NCBI GenBank assembly: GCA_046348685.1
Contig: JAXMDT010000011.1
Coordinates: 1-64,000 of the forward strand
Origin: JAXMDT01 sp046348685
Lineage (GTDB): Bacteria; Pseudomonadota; Alphaproteobacteria; Rickettsiales; UBA998
Length of the DNA: 64,000 nucleotides
Direction of reading: 5' to 3'
Shown here: in pieces, positions 17,150-24,166 of the stretch
How the letters are laid out: every line of letters starts with the position of its first letter
Position numbering within the stretch: position 1 is the stretch's first letter
Notes under the pieces: model-generated
Database searches by the model: none
The model's input: only the letters and a program-made list of their open reading frames with translations
Told to the model about the DNA's origin: nothing
Made by a program: the position numbers and the translations under genes

Positions 17150-17664
17150 GCGAAAAAGAACCGCGGGTGAACCGGCAAATCCGGGCGCCGAAAATCCGCC
17201 TGATTGATGCTGACGGAGAAATGGCCGGCGTGCTCAGCGTGCCGGAAGCACTGGCAAAAGCGGCTGACGCCGGGCTTGATTTAGTGGAGATATCGCCGAA
17301 TGCCGAGCCACCGGTCTGCAAAATCATGGATTACGGCAAGTATAAATATCAGCAGCAGAAAAAAGCAGCTGAGGCCCGTAAAAAACAGAAAGTCATCCAA
17401 CTCAAGGAAATCAAGCTGCGCCCGATGATCGACAAGCACGATCTCGAGATCAAGATGAAGCAGGTGCATAAATTCCTGGAAGAGGGCGATAAGGTAAAAT
17501 TTACGCTGCGTTTCCGTGGCCGTGAGCTTTCTCATATCGAGATTGGCCGTAAATTGCTGGAAGGCGTGCGCGAGCAGCTGCTTTCCGGAGAACATGCCAA
17601 GATCGAGTATCCGCCTTCCATGGAAGGCAAACAGATGATCATGATCGTCGCGCCTGGAAAATAA
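17146..17664 (+). CDS. infC: Translation initiation factor IF-3
   Basis: 172 residues: NRQIRAPKIRLIDADGEMAGVLSVPEAL (IF3-N), LDLVEISPNAEPPVCKIMDYGKYKYQQQKK, the Lys-rich linker, then the IF3-C domain with IKLRPMIDKHDLEIKMK and FTLRFRGRELSH. It keeps ribosomal subunits apart and checks the start codon on the 30S subunit. The start here is ATG, not the rare ATT used in enterobacteria; a stop codon 15 bases upstream in the same frame fixes the start. A strong terminator follows. rpmI and rplT, often next, are not here. Confidence 0.97.
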   Translation: MSEKEPRVNRQIRAPKIRLIDADGEMAGVLSVPEALAKAADAGLDLVEISPNAEPPVCKIMDYGKYKYQQQKKAAEARKKQKVIQLKEIKLRPMIDKHDLEIKMKQVHKFLEEGDKVKFTLRFRGRELSHIEIGRKLLEGVREQLLSGEHAKIEYPPSMEGKQMIMIVAPGK

Positions 17665-17686
17665 TCGTATCCGAGTTCATTTTTGA

Positions 17687-17722
17687 AAGCCTATGCGAAG
17701 TTTTTTGCATAGGCTTTTTATT
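17687..17722 (+). terminator. Rho-independent terminator after infC
   Basis: Perfect 10-bp stem AAGCCTATGC / GCATAGGCTT with a 10-base loop followed by TTTTATTT. Confidence 0.9.
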
Positions 17723-17837
17723 TGTAACAGAACTGTAACATGACAATATGGTTAATTATATATTAATATTCGATGGCTATTTATTTAAAATTATCTAAAT
17801 AGATTCTGACTCTACATCAACAATATTCGGGGGTTCT

Positions 17838-18476
17838 ATGCCACAAGACACTATCGTAAATATTTTTGGCACTGCAAAAAACGATGTGCTCACAGGTAAA
17901 CTAACGGACACAATCTTGAATTACCATATTTTCGGTTACGGCGGGAATGATACGCTTACTGGCGGTTATAATGATGATACGCTGGAAGGCGGCAGGGGCG
18001 ATGATCTCCTTCTTGGCCGCGATGGTAACGATATCCTTCTTGGCGGGGCGGGGGTCGATGTTCTTCGAGGCGGGCAGGGAAATGATTTTCTCTATGCCGG
18101 CGGGGATTCTACCCAGTTTAGCGCGGATTCGTTGTATGGCGGCGCCGGGAACGACGTGCTGACCACCGGTCATTATGCGATCCTCACGGGTGGTTCTGGC
18201 GCGGATATTTTCACTTTCCGGCAACATTCGGATGAATCTCGCATCACGGATTTTCAAGACGGCGTAGATAAGATCAGCCTGGAACAGCTTGGCGTAACGT
18301 CCTTCCAGCAACTGACTATCATTCCGGTTCCTCCTCAGGGAACCATCAGTCATGGTGTTGCCGTATTCTTTCAGACGCAGGAACTAGGGCAAGTATCCCA
18401 GCACGTGTTTTTAGTCGATAATCCAGAGCATGGCTTCCAGCTAACCGCTGCGGATTTTATATTCGATCAGGTCTAA
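17838..18476 (+). CDS. Short RTX (hemolysin-type calcium-binding repeat) protein
   Basis: 212 residues. From about residue 30 to 115 it carries GGNDTLTGGY-, GGRGDDLLLG-, GDGNDILLGGAG-like nonapeptide repeats (GGxGxDxLx) that bind Ca2+ outside the cell. Then a serralysin-type C-terminal block (GGSGADIFTFRQHSDESRITDFQDGVDKISL) and an ending TAADFIFDQV that fits the hydrophobic DF-x-F type I secretion signal. There is no N-terminal catalytic domain and no signal peptide. It shares layout with the RTX proteins at 54 and 55 kb. No type I ABC transporter lies nearby. Confidence 0.88.
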   Translation: MPQDTIVNIFGTAKNDVLTGKLTDTILNYHIFGYGGNDTLTGGYNDDTLEGGRGDDLLLGRDGNDILLGGAGVDVLRGGQGNDFLYAGGDSTQFSADSLYGGAGNDVLTTGHYAILTGGSGADIFTFRQHSDESRITDFQDGVDKISLEQLGVTSFQQLTIIPVPPQGTISHGVAVFFQTQELGQVSQHVFLVDNPEHGFQLTAADFIFDQV

Positions 18477-18495
18477 GCCTGATTCTTGCTCAGTA

Positions 18496-18534
18496 AATCA
18501 GCCGCGTGGCGCTCTCCCGCGCGGCTGATTTTTT
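18496..18534 (+). terminator. Rho-independent terminator after the RTX gene
   Basis: Stem AATCAGCCGCG / CGCGGCTGATT (11 bp) with a 13-base loop, followed by TTTT. Confidence 0.88.
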
Positions 18535-18615
18535 GGTTAGATAGTGCTTAGCCTATAAAGTCAGCGTTTCCCGATGGATTTTGGTGTATCCATTCTCTTT
18601 CTGCCTCACTTTTTG

Positions 18616-18834
18616 TCATCCTTTAGAGATGCGGAGAGCGACAAAATTTTTTTTATGGTATGCTGTTGAACATAGAGTAATCAGGACTAACGCTCCACCA
18701 AGCCAAATGTATGGGTTGCCTGAAATAGAAAATATCTTTTCAGAGATCGCCCCGCATCCAATAATTAAAAAAACCCCATAATAGAATAGCCTATAGGTTT
18801 TTCTAAGAAAGCGTTCTTTCTTTTCTAAATCCAT
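18616..18834 (-). CDS. Small two-helix membrane protein, unknown
   Basis: 72 residues with two likely membrane segments: LFYYGVFLIIGCGAISEKIF (about 16-35) and PYIWLGGALVLITLCSTAY (about 41-59), a basic N-terminus (MDLEKKERFLRKTYR) and a basic C-terminus, suggesting both ends are in the cytoplasm. ATG is preceded by AAGG at a sensible distance. The family is not recognised. It is convergent with the RTX gene and lies downstream of tRNA-Cys on the same strand. Confidence 0.55.
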   Translation of the reverse strand: MDLEKKERFLRKTYRLFYYGVFLIIGCGAISEKIFSISGNPYIWLGGALVLITLCSTAYHKKNFVALRISKG

Positions 18835-18915
18835 AAGTGCCTTGATAAAACCAGTCCGGCTTTGCCTGAAGGCTACGCCGACGTAGTCTTCGCGGCGCTA
18901 TGCTCTTGCGAAACC

Positions 18916-18989
18916 TGGAGGCCGGGGTCGGAATCGAACCGACGATCGGGGATTTGCAGTCCCCTGCATTACCACTTTGCTACCCAGCC
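18916..18989 (-). tRNA. tRNA-Cys (GCA anticodon)
   Basis: 74 bases including the encoded CCA. The acceptor stem GGCTGGG / CCCGGCC pairs with one G-U; D-arm GTAGCAAAGTGGTAATGC; anticodon stem GGGGA / TCCCC around CTGCAAA, anticodon GCA; T-arm CGTCGGTTCGATTCCGACC. All four arms can be drawn. Charged with cysteine. Confidence 0.95.
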
Positions 18990-19158
18990 GGAATGGTACA
19001 GGTTTTTAAAGAGCGCGTAAGATAGAGAGGGTTTTCACTGCGGTCAAGCGGAGGAATATGTTGCAATGCCTCCTCTGTGGCGGGCAAAATTTCTTGTTGC
19101 GGTGCATAACGGCTTCAAGTACGTGCCAGTGTCACAAGAACCATCCATACTTGGCCTT

Positions 19159-19827
19159 ATGTATTTACAGCCGAATGATTATATGCGCAAAGCGCAACTG
19201 CTTACCAACGAGGTGACGAATACCCGTGTTTTACAGGCGATTGCCGATGTTTCCCGCGAACAGTTCGTCACGGATTCCCTGAAGGGCGTTGCCTATGTGG
19301 ATGAGGAAATCCCGCTTTCTTCGGGGCGTTTCGTGCTGGAGCCGCTGGTGTTTGCCAAATTGCTTGAAATGGCGGATATCCGGCCAAATGAAAATGTCCT
19401 CGATATCGGCTGCGGCCTTGGCTACAGCGCCGCAGTGATCGGCAGGCTCGCCCGGCATGTCACGGGCGTGGAAATGCACCAGGATCTCGCGCAAGGCGCG
19501 CGCAAACGCCTGTCTGTGGCCGATTTTGAAAATGTGGATGTGATCGCTGCGCCGCTCGTGCAGGGCTGCCCGCAGCACCAGCCGTTTGACGTAATTTTCA
19601 TCGAAGGCGCGGTCGAGGTGATTCCGGACAGCTTGCTGGCGCAGTTGTCCCCGCAGGGAAGGCTTATCGCGGTCGGCGCGCTGGAACGGCGGCCAGGCTC
19701 GCGCTCGGCGCTGGGAGCGATCCTGCACATTGAGAAAAACTCGGGAAACACGGTCGAACACCGGGGTGCGCACGTGGCGGCATCGCTTTTGCCGGGCTTT
19801 GAGAGGGCGCAAACATTTCGCTTTTAA
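19159..19827 (+). CDS. Protein-L-isoaspartate O-methyltransferase-like protein
   Basis: About 222 residues from the ATG at 19159 (MYLQPNDYMRKAQLL); the longer frame from 19066 lacks family similarity at its start, and 19183 is another option. The SAM-binding motif ENVLDIGCGLGYSAAVIGRLA (about residues 81-101) and FVTDSLKGVAYVDEEIPL upstream fit the Pcm family, which repairs isoaspartate in aged proteins. It lacks the long C-terminus of E. coli Pcm. In alphaproteobacteria such a gene commonly precedes tolC, as here. Confidence 0.85.
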   Translation: MYLQPNDYMRKAQLLTNEVTNTRVLQAIADVSREQFVTDSLKGVAYVDEEIPLSSGRFVLEPLVFAKLLEMADIRPNENVLDIGCGLGYSAAVIGRLARHVTGVEMHQDLAQGARKRLSVADFENVDVIAAPLVQGCPQHQPFDVIFIEGAVEVIPDSLLAQLSPQGRLIAVGALERRPGSRSALGAILHIEKNSGNTVEHRGAHVAASLLPGFERAQTFRF

Positions 19828-19872
19828 GTAGTGGGAAAATTCAGTATGGCATATTCGGTTGAGGAGACATGC

Positions 19873-21354
19873 ATGTATAGCGGTTTTAAAAAAATAATGA
19901 TGGCAGTTCCTGCCAGTATTACTGCGGTAATACTTTCTGCCGTTCCAGTATTTGCGGTGGATACGCCGCCTGCAGACCCGAAACCGGCACCCGCATCTAC
20001 GGCGCCAGCTCTGGTGGCGCCGCCAAAAGACTCAAAAACGCCTGCCGCATCTCCCGAAATCGTCGTGCCGAGCACGGGGGCGGATAGTTTTTCCCAGGCA
20101 TTGATCGCCACCTATCAAAGCAATCCGCGTATCAAGGCGCAGCAAAAAGCTCTGACTGCGCTTGATGAAAACGTCTCGCAGGCGCATTCCGGCTGGCTAC
20201 CCAGCGCCGAGGCAAATTATTCCAATGGCCGCCAGCGTCTTCGCACGAATGACCAGAAATGGAATTACGGTAACAAGGAAACGCGCGGCCTGACCGTGGT
20301 GCAGCCGGTTTTTCAGGGCGGTGAAACGATTGCTCAGACAAGCCGCGCCGAAAATCTGGTTTATGCGGGCCGCGAGGATCTGCGCAATACGGAACAGCAG
20401 GTGCTTTTAGACGCGATCACCGCCTATATGGATGTCCTGCGCGATCAGTCGGTTCTGGATCTCAGCCGCAATAACGAAGAAGTCCTTAAAAAGCAGCTTC
20501 AGGCCTCACGCGAGCGTTTCGACGTGGGAGAAGTGACGAAGACCGACGTGGCGCAATCCGAAGCGCGCCTTTCCCGGGCGGATTCCGATACAATCCAGGC
20601 GCTGGGTTCACTGCGTGTTTCAGAAGCCAACTTTGAGCGGGTCGTAGGGCATCGCCCGAATAACATCATGGTGCCGCAATCCTATCCGGCTGTGCCGCGT
20701 TCGCTGGATGAAGCGCTGAAGATCGGTCAGGATAATAGTCCCACGGTCAAGTCAGCCAGCTACCGGCAGCTTTCCACGGAAGACGAAGTGGATATCAATG
20801 TCGCCCGCATCCTTCCCGATATCAATCTCCGCGGCTCGATGTCGCGCGATAACGACGCCGGAACCAATGGTGATTTCGATTTCGACGAGGACAGCGTGTT
20901 GATGACGGTGCGCGTACCGCTCTATCAATCCGGCGCGGAATATTCGCGCATTCGCCAGTCGAAGGAAACGGCGAGCCAGCGGAAGTTCGATCTGCTGAAT
21001 GCCAAGGATGAAAACCGCCAGGAAGTAACGCAGGCCTGGGAAAACCTGCAGACCGCAATCGCGACGATCCGCTCGCAGCAGGATTCCATCCGCGCTGCCG
21101 AGGTTGCATTGGATGGCGTCAAGCAGGAGCATCTATACGGCACGCGTACCGTACTGGACGTCCTTGACGCCGAACAGGAATTATTCGTTGCCCGCGTGAA
21201 TCTGGTACGTGCCGAGCGTAACCGCGTCGTATCGCTTTACACGCTGCTGTCCGCCGTCGGCCAGCTGACGCTCGATAACTTGGGACTGAGAACCACGGTC
21301 TATGATCCAAACGATCATTATGACGATGTTAAGTATCAGTTTATTGGGTTTTAA
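19873..21354 (+). CDS. tolC: TolC family outer-membrane channel protein
   Basis: 493 residues from the ATG at 19873, which has GAGGAG 6 bases upstream; the frame opens at 19831 but a signal peptide (MYSGFKKIMMAVPASITAVIL..VFAVD) begins only here. A Pro/Ala-rich linker (about 31-75) precedes the two OEP repeats, with SFSQALIATYQSNPRIKAQQKAL and VLLDAITAYMDVLRDQSVLDL, and a second SPTVKSASYRQLSTEDE repeat. TolC trimers form the outer-membrane duct for type I secretion and RND efflux. It could serve the RTX proteins in this window and the EmrAB pump, though this is inference. Confidence 0.92.
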   Translation: MYSGFKKIMMAVPASITAVILSAVPVFAVDTPPADPKPAPASTAPALVAPPKDSKTPAASPEIVVPSTGADSFSQALIATYQSNPRIKAQQKALTALDENVSQAHSGWLPSAEANYSNGRQRLRTNDQKWNYGNKETRGLTVVQPVFQGGETIAQTSRAENLVYAGREDLRNTEQQVLLDAITAYMDVLRDQSVLDLSRNNEEVLKKQLQASRERFDVGEVTKTDVAQSEARLSRADSDTIQALGSLRVSEANFERVVGHRPNNIMVPQSYPAVPRSLDEALKIGQDNSPTVKSASYRQLSTEDEVDINVARILPDINLRGSMSRDNDAGTNGDFDFDEDSVLMTVRVPLYQSGAEYSRIRQSKETASQRKFDLLNAKDENRQEVTQAWENLQTAIATIRSQQDSIRAAEVALDGVKQEHLYGTRTVLDVLDAEQELFVARVNLVRAERNRVVSLYTLLSAVGQLTLDNLGLRTTVYDPNDHYDDVKYQFIGF

Positions 21355-21405
21355 CTAATTAATACTATGATTTAATAAATACTTGAGTTAGTCTTTTGTA
21401 ATATT

Positions 21406-22050
21406 ATGGCACAGGAAAAATCAGCGGCTAAAGAACAGTCCATGGAGGAGATCCTCCAGTCCATCAAGCGCATTATCGCCGAGGAAAATGACGGCAGCGC
21501 GGATGTCGCTGGCGCTTCCGATGTCCTGGAATTGACCGATTTGATCGACGAATCGCATGATCATGAAGAAAAAAATGGCGCCGCGCACGCACCGGAGCCG
21601 GTAAAGGATGTAGTTAAGGAGCCGGTAAAGGATGTAGTTAAGGAGCCGGTAAAGGAAAAAGCTGCCGTTGCGCCGCCGCCGCCCGCACCCGCGCCGAAAC
21701 CTGCGCCCAAGCCGGAGCCGTCCCTGGGTTCATCGACGCTGGTTGCAATGCCGATCGAAAAAAATGCCGGAGAGGTGCCTGACGTGTTGAAAGATATCGA
21801 TAGCCTGCTCTCCGATGAGACGCGCAAGACCTCATCAGCGGCTCTGAAATCACTCTCCGAGGCAACGCGCAAGCCGGCGCAGCCTCAAGTCGTCAGCCCG
21901 ACGCCCGCACTGGAATTCCGTTCCGGCCAGACCGTCGAGGATCTTGTTATTGAGGCGTTGCGGCCTATGTTGAAGGACTGGCTCGATATGAACCTGACCG
22001 GTATCGTTGAAAAGCTTGTCGAAAAAGAAATCAAAAAGCTTTCTTCCTAA
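21406..22050 (+). CDS. popZ: DUF2497 / PopZ-like polar organising protein
   Basis: 214 residues. The N-terminal SMEEILQSIKRIIAEE (about 11-26) and C-terminal VEDLVIEALRPMLKDWLDMNLTGIVEKLVEKEIKKL (about 177-212) are the conserved helices of DUF2497/PopZ; between them lies an acidic, Pro-rich disordered stretch that includes three tandem copies of EPVKDVVK-like units. PopZ self-assembles at the cell pole and anchors ParB-parS in Caulobacter. The order pcm-tolC-popZ is common in alphaproteobacteria, usually followed by valS, which is not here. Confidence 0.85.
   Translation: MAQEKSAAKEQSMEEILQSIKRIIAEENDGSADVAGASDVLELTDLIDESHDHEEKNGAAHAPEPVKDVVKEPVKDVVKEPVKEKAAVAPPPPAPAPKPAPKPEPSLGSSTLVAMPIEKNAGEVPDVLKDIDSLLSDETRKTSSAALKSLSEATRKPAQPQVVSPTPALEFRSGQTVEDLVIEALRPMLKDWLDMNLTGIVEKLVEKEIKKLSS
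21597..21658 (+). repeat. Short in-gene tandem repeat in the PopZ-like gene
   Basis: The unit GAGCCGGTAAAGGATGTAGT plus TAAG is repeated almost exactly at 21597, 21621 and 21645 (24-bp period), coding for EPVKDVVK twice and then EPVKE. Such repeats can change length by slippage, altering the disordered linker without breaking the frame. Confidence 0.8.
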
Positions 22051-22252
22051 TTTTTGTACTCCAATGTGGCGTAAAATGCCGTTATTTCAGGCAGGTTAGT
22101 TGCCGCGCGTGATCTTTATTAAATCTTTATGCTATTTTGAGCGCACTTAGCTAAAACCCGCACAGATTCTTTATCATGACGTGTAAAATATATTTGCAAA
22201 ACCGGGGCAAGCCGGTTTAAGTATGCGTCCACTCTGTTTCCGTGAGGTTTTT

Positions 22253-22852
22253 ATGACTTTTTCCCGTACCCTTTGCAGCCTGGCGCTGGTGTTCACCGCG
22301 CTGGTCAGCATGCCAGCAAAAGCTGAGATGAAAGACACTGTAAGCGACGATCGCCGCCAGGTTATTACCAACACCTGGGGTAACTGCGTTCGTACAAAAT
22401 GGAATGCGCCTGATGATGAGTGCGCGCCAAAAGCAGCTCCGGCTCCAACGCCTGTTGTGCAAGCTCCGCCGCCTGTACAGATCGCGCGTGATGCCCGTAC
22501 CGTTTATTTCGATTTCGATAAAGACACTCTGACGCCGGAAGCCACCCAGAAACTGGATGCGCTTGCAAACACCATTCGTACCTCGCGTGGTATCGTCAGC
22601 GCCAGTGTTGTCGGTTATGCCGACCAGATGGGCAGCAACGAATACAACATCAAGCTGTCCGAGCGCCGTGCTCGCGCGGTTGAATCGTATCTGTCTCAAC
22701 GCGTTTCCATCCCGACCTCGGTTGGTAAAGTACGCTGGGTAGGCGAAAGCAATCCGGTCACCAATTGCGATAACATCAAAAAGCGCGCGGATAAGATTGC
22801 ATGCTTAGCTGCAGACCGCCGTGTGGAAGTCGAATTCAAATATCAGCAATAA
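22253..22852 (+). CDS. OmpA family protein
   Basis: 199 residues from the ATG at 22253, with GTGAGG 5 bases before it (an upstream ATG at 22223 is less likely). MTFSRTLCSLALVFTALVSM..AKAEM is a signal peptide. After a Pro/Ala linker, residues about 85-199 form the OmpA C-terminal domain: VYFDFDKDTLTPEATQKLDALA, VVGYADQMGSNEYNIKLSERRARAVESYL (peptidoglycan-binding Asp/Arg) and DRRVEVEF. It anchors the outer membrane to peptidoglycan; there is no beta-barrel, so it is likely periplasmic. A strong terminator follows. Confidence 0.9.
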   Translation: MTFSRTLCSLALVFTALVSMPAKAEMKDTVSDDRRQVITNTWGNCVRTKWNAPDDECAPKAAPAPTPVVQAPPPVQIARDARTVYFDFDKDTLTPEATQKLDALANTIRTSRGIVSASVVGYADQMGSNEYNIKLSERRARAVESYLSQRVSIPTSVGKVRWVGESNPVTNCDNIKKRADKIACLAADRRVEVEFKYQQ

Positions 22853-22870
22853 TCGCTGAATTTCATTCGC

Positions 22871-22903
22871 AAAAAGGCCGCCGAAATTCCGGCGGCCTTT
22901 TTT
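22871..22903 (+). terminator. Rho-independent terminator after the ompA-like gene
   Basis: Stem GGCCGCCG / CGGCGGCC with flanking A-run and T-run (AAAAA...TTTTTT), so it could work in both directions. Confidence 0.92.
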
Positions 22904-22918
22904 AATGCGTGCCTATCA

Positions 22919-22951
22919 TAAAAAACGCCGAGCCCCTAAGGATTCGACGTT
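22919..22951 (-). terminator. Terminator of the 6S RNA transcript
   Basis: On the minus strand AACGTCGA pairs with TCGGCGTT (one G-U) and is followed by a run of T. It closes the predicted 6S RNA region. Confidence 0.7.
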
Positions 22952-22954
22952 TTT

Positions 22955-23106
22955 AAATACCGCCCAGACCGTTGGTGTCGTTGTCTCAAGCGGCCCTTAT
23001 GTTAAGGTGGGCGCCATATACTCCTAGCCTGGGCCAAGAGCAGGGACAGCTCCCGCTGAGAAAATATCGGCCCTGGGACATTGTTACCTGACGCGTCGGG
23101 CAGTAC
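22955..23106 (-). ncRNA. ssrS: Predicted 6S RNA downstream of zapA
   Basis: About 150 bases, starting a few bases after the zapA stop codon, which is the usual 6S location. The ends pair (TACTGCCC with GGGCGGTA, then GAC/GTC and CGT/ACG), a large asymmetric bubble follows, and an upper stem starts with TCTCAGCGG pairing CCGCTTGAGA with one bulge. This closed stem, bubble, long hairpin layout is that of 6S RNA, which binds RNA polymerase holoenzyme as a promoter mimic in stationary phase. The call rests on hand folding and position only. Confidence 0.65.
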
Positions 23107-23111
23107 CGCTA

Positions 23112-23510
23112 TTATATAATAGTTTCACGTGCGGTTTCAACCGATCTGCTGAGGCTGCCGAGCCGCTCACTGATCTCGTTCAGGGCATCGGCCAGGTTGT
23201 CAACGACATAACCAGGCAGGGCATCCTGCAGGGCGGCGCGGTCTTCAGTTGGTAAACTATTGATTCCACTTGCTAATTTTTCATGTAAAATGCCCGCTTC
23301 GATGCGAGCGTCGTAAAGCTCGTCGGCCAGCATCAGGCAGGTCATCAGGATAATCTGGGCATCCTTAGCCTTAGGCTGGTTTAGGGCGATGTTCTGGGCG
23401 CGGCTGTTGACCTCGTCGGCCAGCTGCAACAGGCGCGCTTCCTGACCCTCGTCGCAGGCCAGGGAAAACCGGTGGTTACGTATATTCACCTCGACATGAC
23501 GCATCGCCAT
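23112..23510 (-). CDS. zapA: Cell division protein ZapA
   Basis: 132 residues from the ATG at 23510, with GGAGG 9 bases upstream; the longer frame from 23558 overlaps the previous gene. MRHVEVNIRNHRFSLACDEGQEARLLQLADEVNSRAQ matches the ZapA head domain (VxIxGxxYxLxCxxGEE), followed by QIILMTCLMLADELYDAR and a helical C-terminus. ZapA crosslinks FtsZ filaments at the division site. Its partner-like coiled coil is encoded just upstream, with only 1 base between them, and 6S RNA follows. Confidence 0.9.
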   Translation of the reverse strand: MAMRHVEVNIRNHRFSLACDEGQEARLLQLADEVNSRAQNIALNQPKAKDAQIILMTCLMLADELYDARIEAGILHEKLASGINSLPTEDRAALQDALPGYVVDNLADALNEISERLGSLSRSVETARETII

Positions 23511-23511
23511 A

Positions 23512-23991
23512 TTATGCATCCTCCAGTAAACGTTCAACGACGGTAATCGCGCGGTCAAGGCCTTCGGAAACCGCTTCGGCCCGCGCTTTCAGACCTGCAT
23601 ACTGCGCTTCTTTTTCCTGCATCTGACGTTCCAGCGCCAGGCATTGCGCTTCCGCCGCTTCCGCCCTTTGTTTCAACGTTACGGTGATTTCCTGCAGCGT
23701 ATCGAATTCCTTCTGGAGCTGCTCATGAAGCGCGCGGGAAACCATATCCTCGGAGGATTGGTTAGACGTTTTTTTTGCTTCCAGCTCGCTCAAAAGTGCA
23801 TAAACGCTTGCTTCGAGGCGGGATAGGTTTTCAGCAAGCTTCGAGCCGGACTCATGCAGATCGGGATGCGGCATCGGCGGCAGTGCCCAGGCTAAGCGGT
23901 GCATCGCTCCAACGGCTGCATTTGCCGCGCCCTGGACGCTGGCAATGCGGTGTTCGGTGGGCAAAGTCGCAAAGAGCTGCTGGTTGGACAT
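23512..23991 (-). CDS. Coiled-coil protein in operon with zapA (ZauP-like)
   Basis: 159 residues. Residues about 80-158 are a strong coiled coil (EFDTLQEITVTLKQRAEAAEAQCLALERQMQEKEAQYAGLKA); there is no signal peptide or membrane segment. In Caulobacter a coiled-coil protein, ZauP, is encoded with zapA and helps ZapA focus the Z-ring; the identical context suggests a counterpart, but coiled coils diverge quickly and sequence homology cannot be shown here. The ATG at 23991 opens the operon, divergent from tkt. Confidence 0.72.
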   Translation of the reverse strand: MSNQQLFATLPTEHRIASVQGAANAAVGAMHRLAWALPPMPHPDLHESGSKLAENLSRLEASVYALLSELEAKKTSNQSSEDMVSRALHEQLQKEFDTLQEITVTLKQRAEAAEAQCLALERQMQEKEAQYAGLKARAEAVSEGLDRAITVVERLLEDA

Positions 23992-24166
23992 GTATGCATC
24001 CTAGACAAAAGGATTCTGGCAGACAAGCACGTACAACACTGGATGAAGATTTTTCTGTAACGCATTGGCGCTCTTGAAAAAACCTTTCAAATTTTCAAAA
24101 AATCGTGCAGACATGCATTTCTTTACTTTCTTTCTTGCCCGCAATTGCTATGAACAGTCAGATTTT

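Noticed and set aside
18842..18915. GC-rich stretch with GGCTACGCCGACGTAGTC, next to tRNA-Cys
   Set aside because: It looks like a palindromic repeat fragment, but only one copy is in the window; no att duplication of the tRNA 3' end was found.
19831..19872. N-terminal extension of the TolC ORF
   Set aside because: It lies before the signal peptide and lacks a Shine-Dalgarno; start moved to 19873.
21597..21658. Possible CRISPR-like array in the PopZ-like gene
   Set aside because: The three 24-bp units are head to tail and in frame, with no spacers, inside a coding region.
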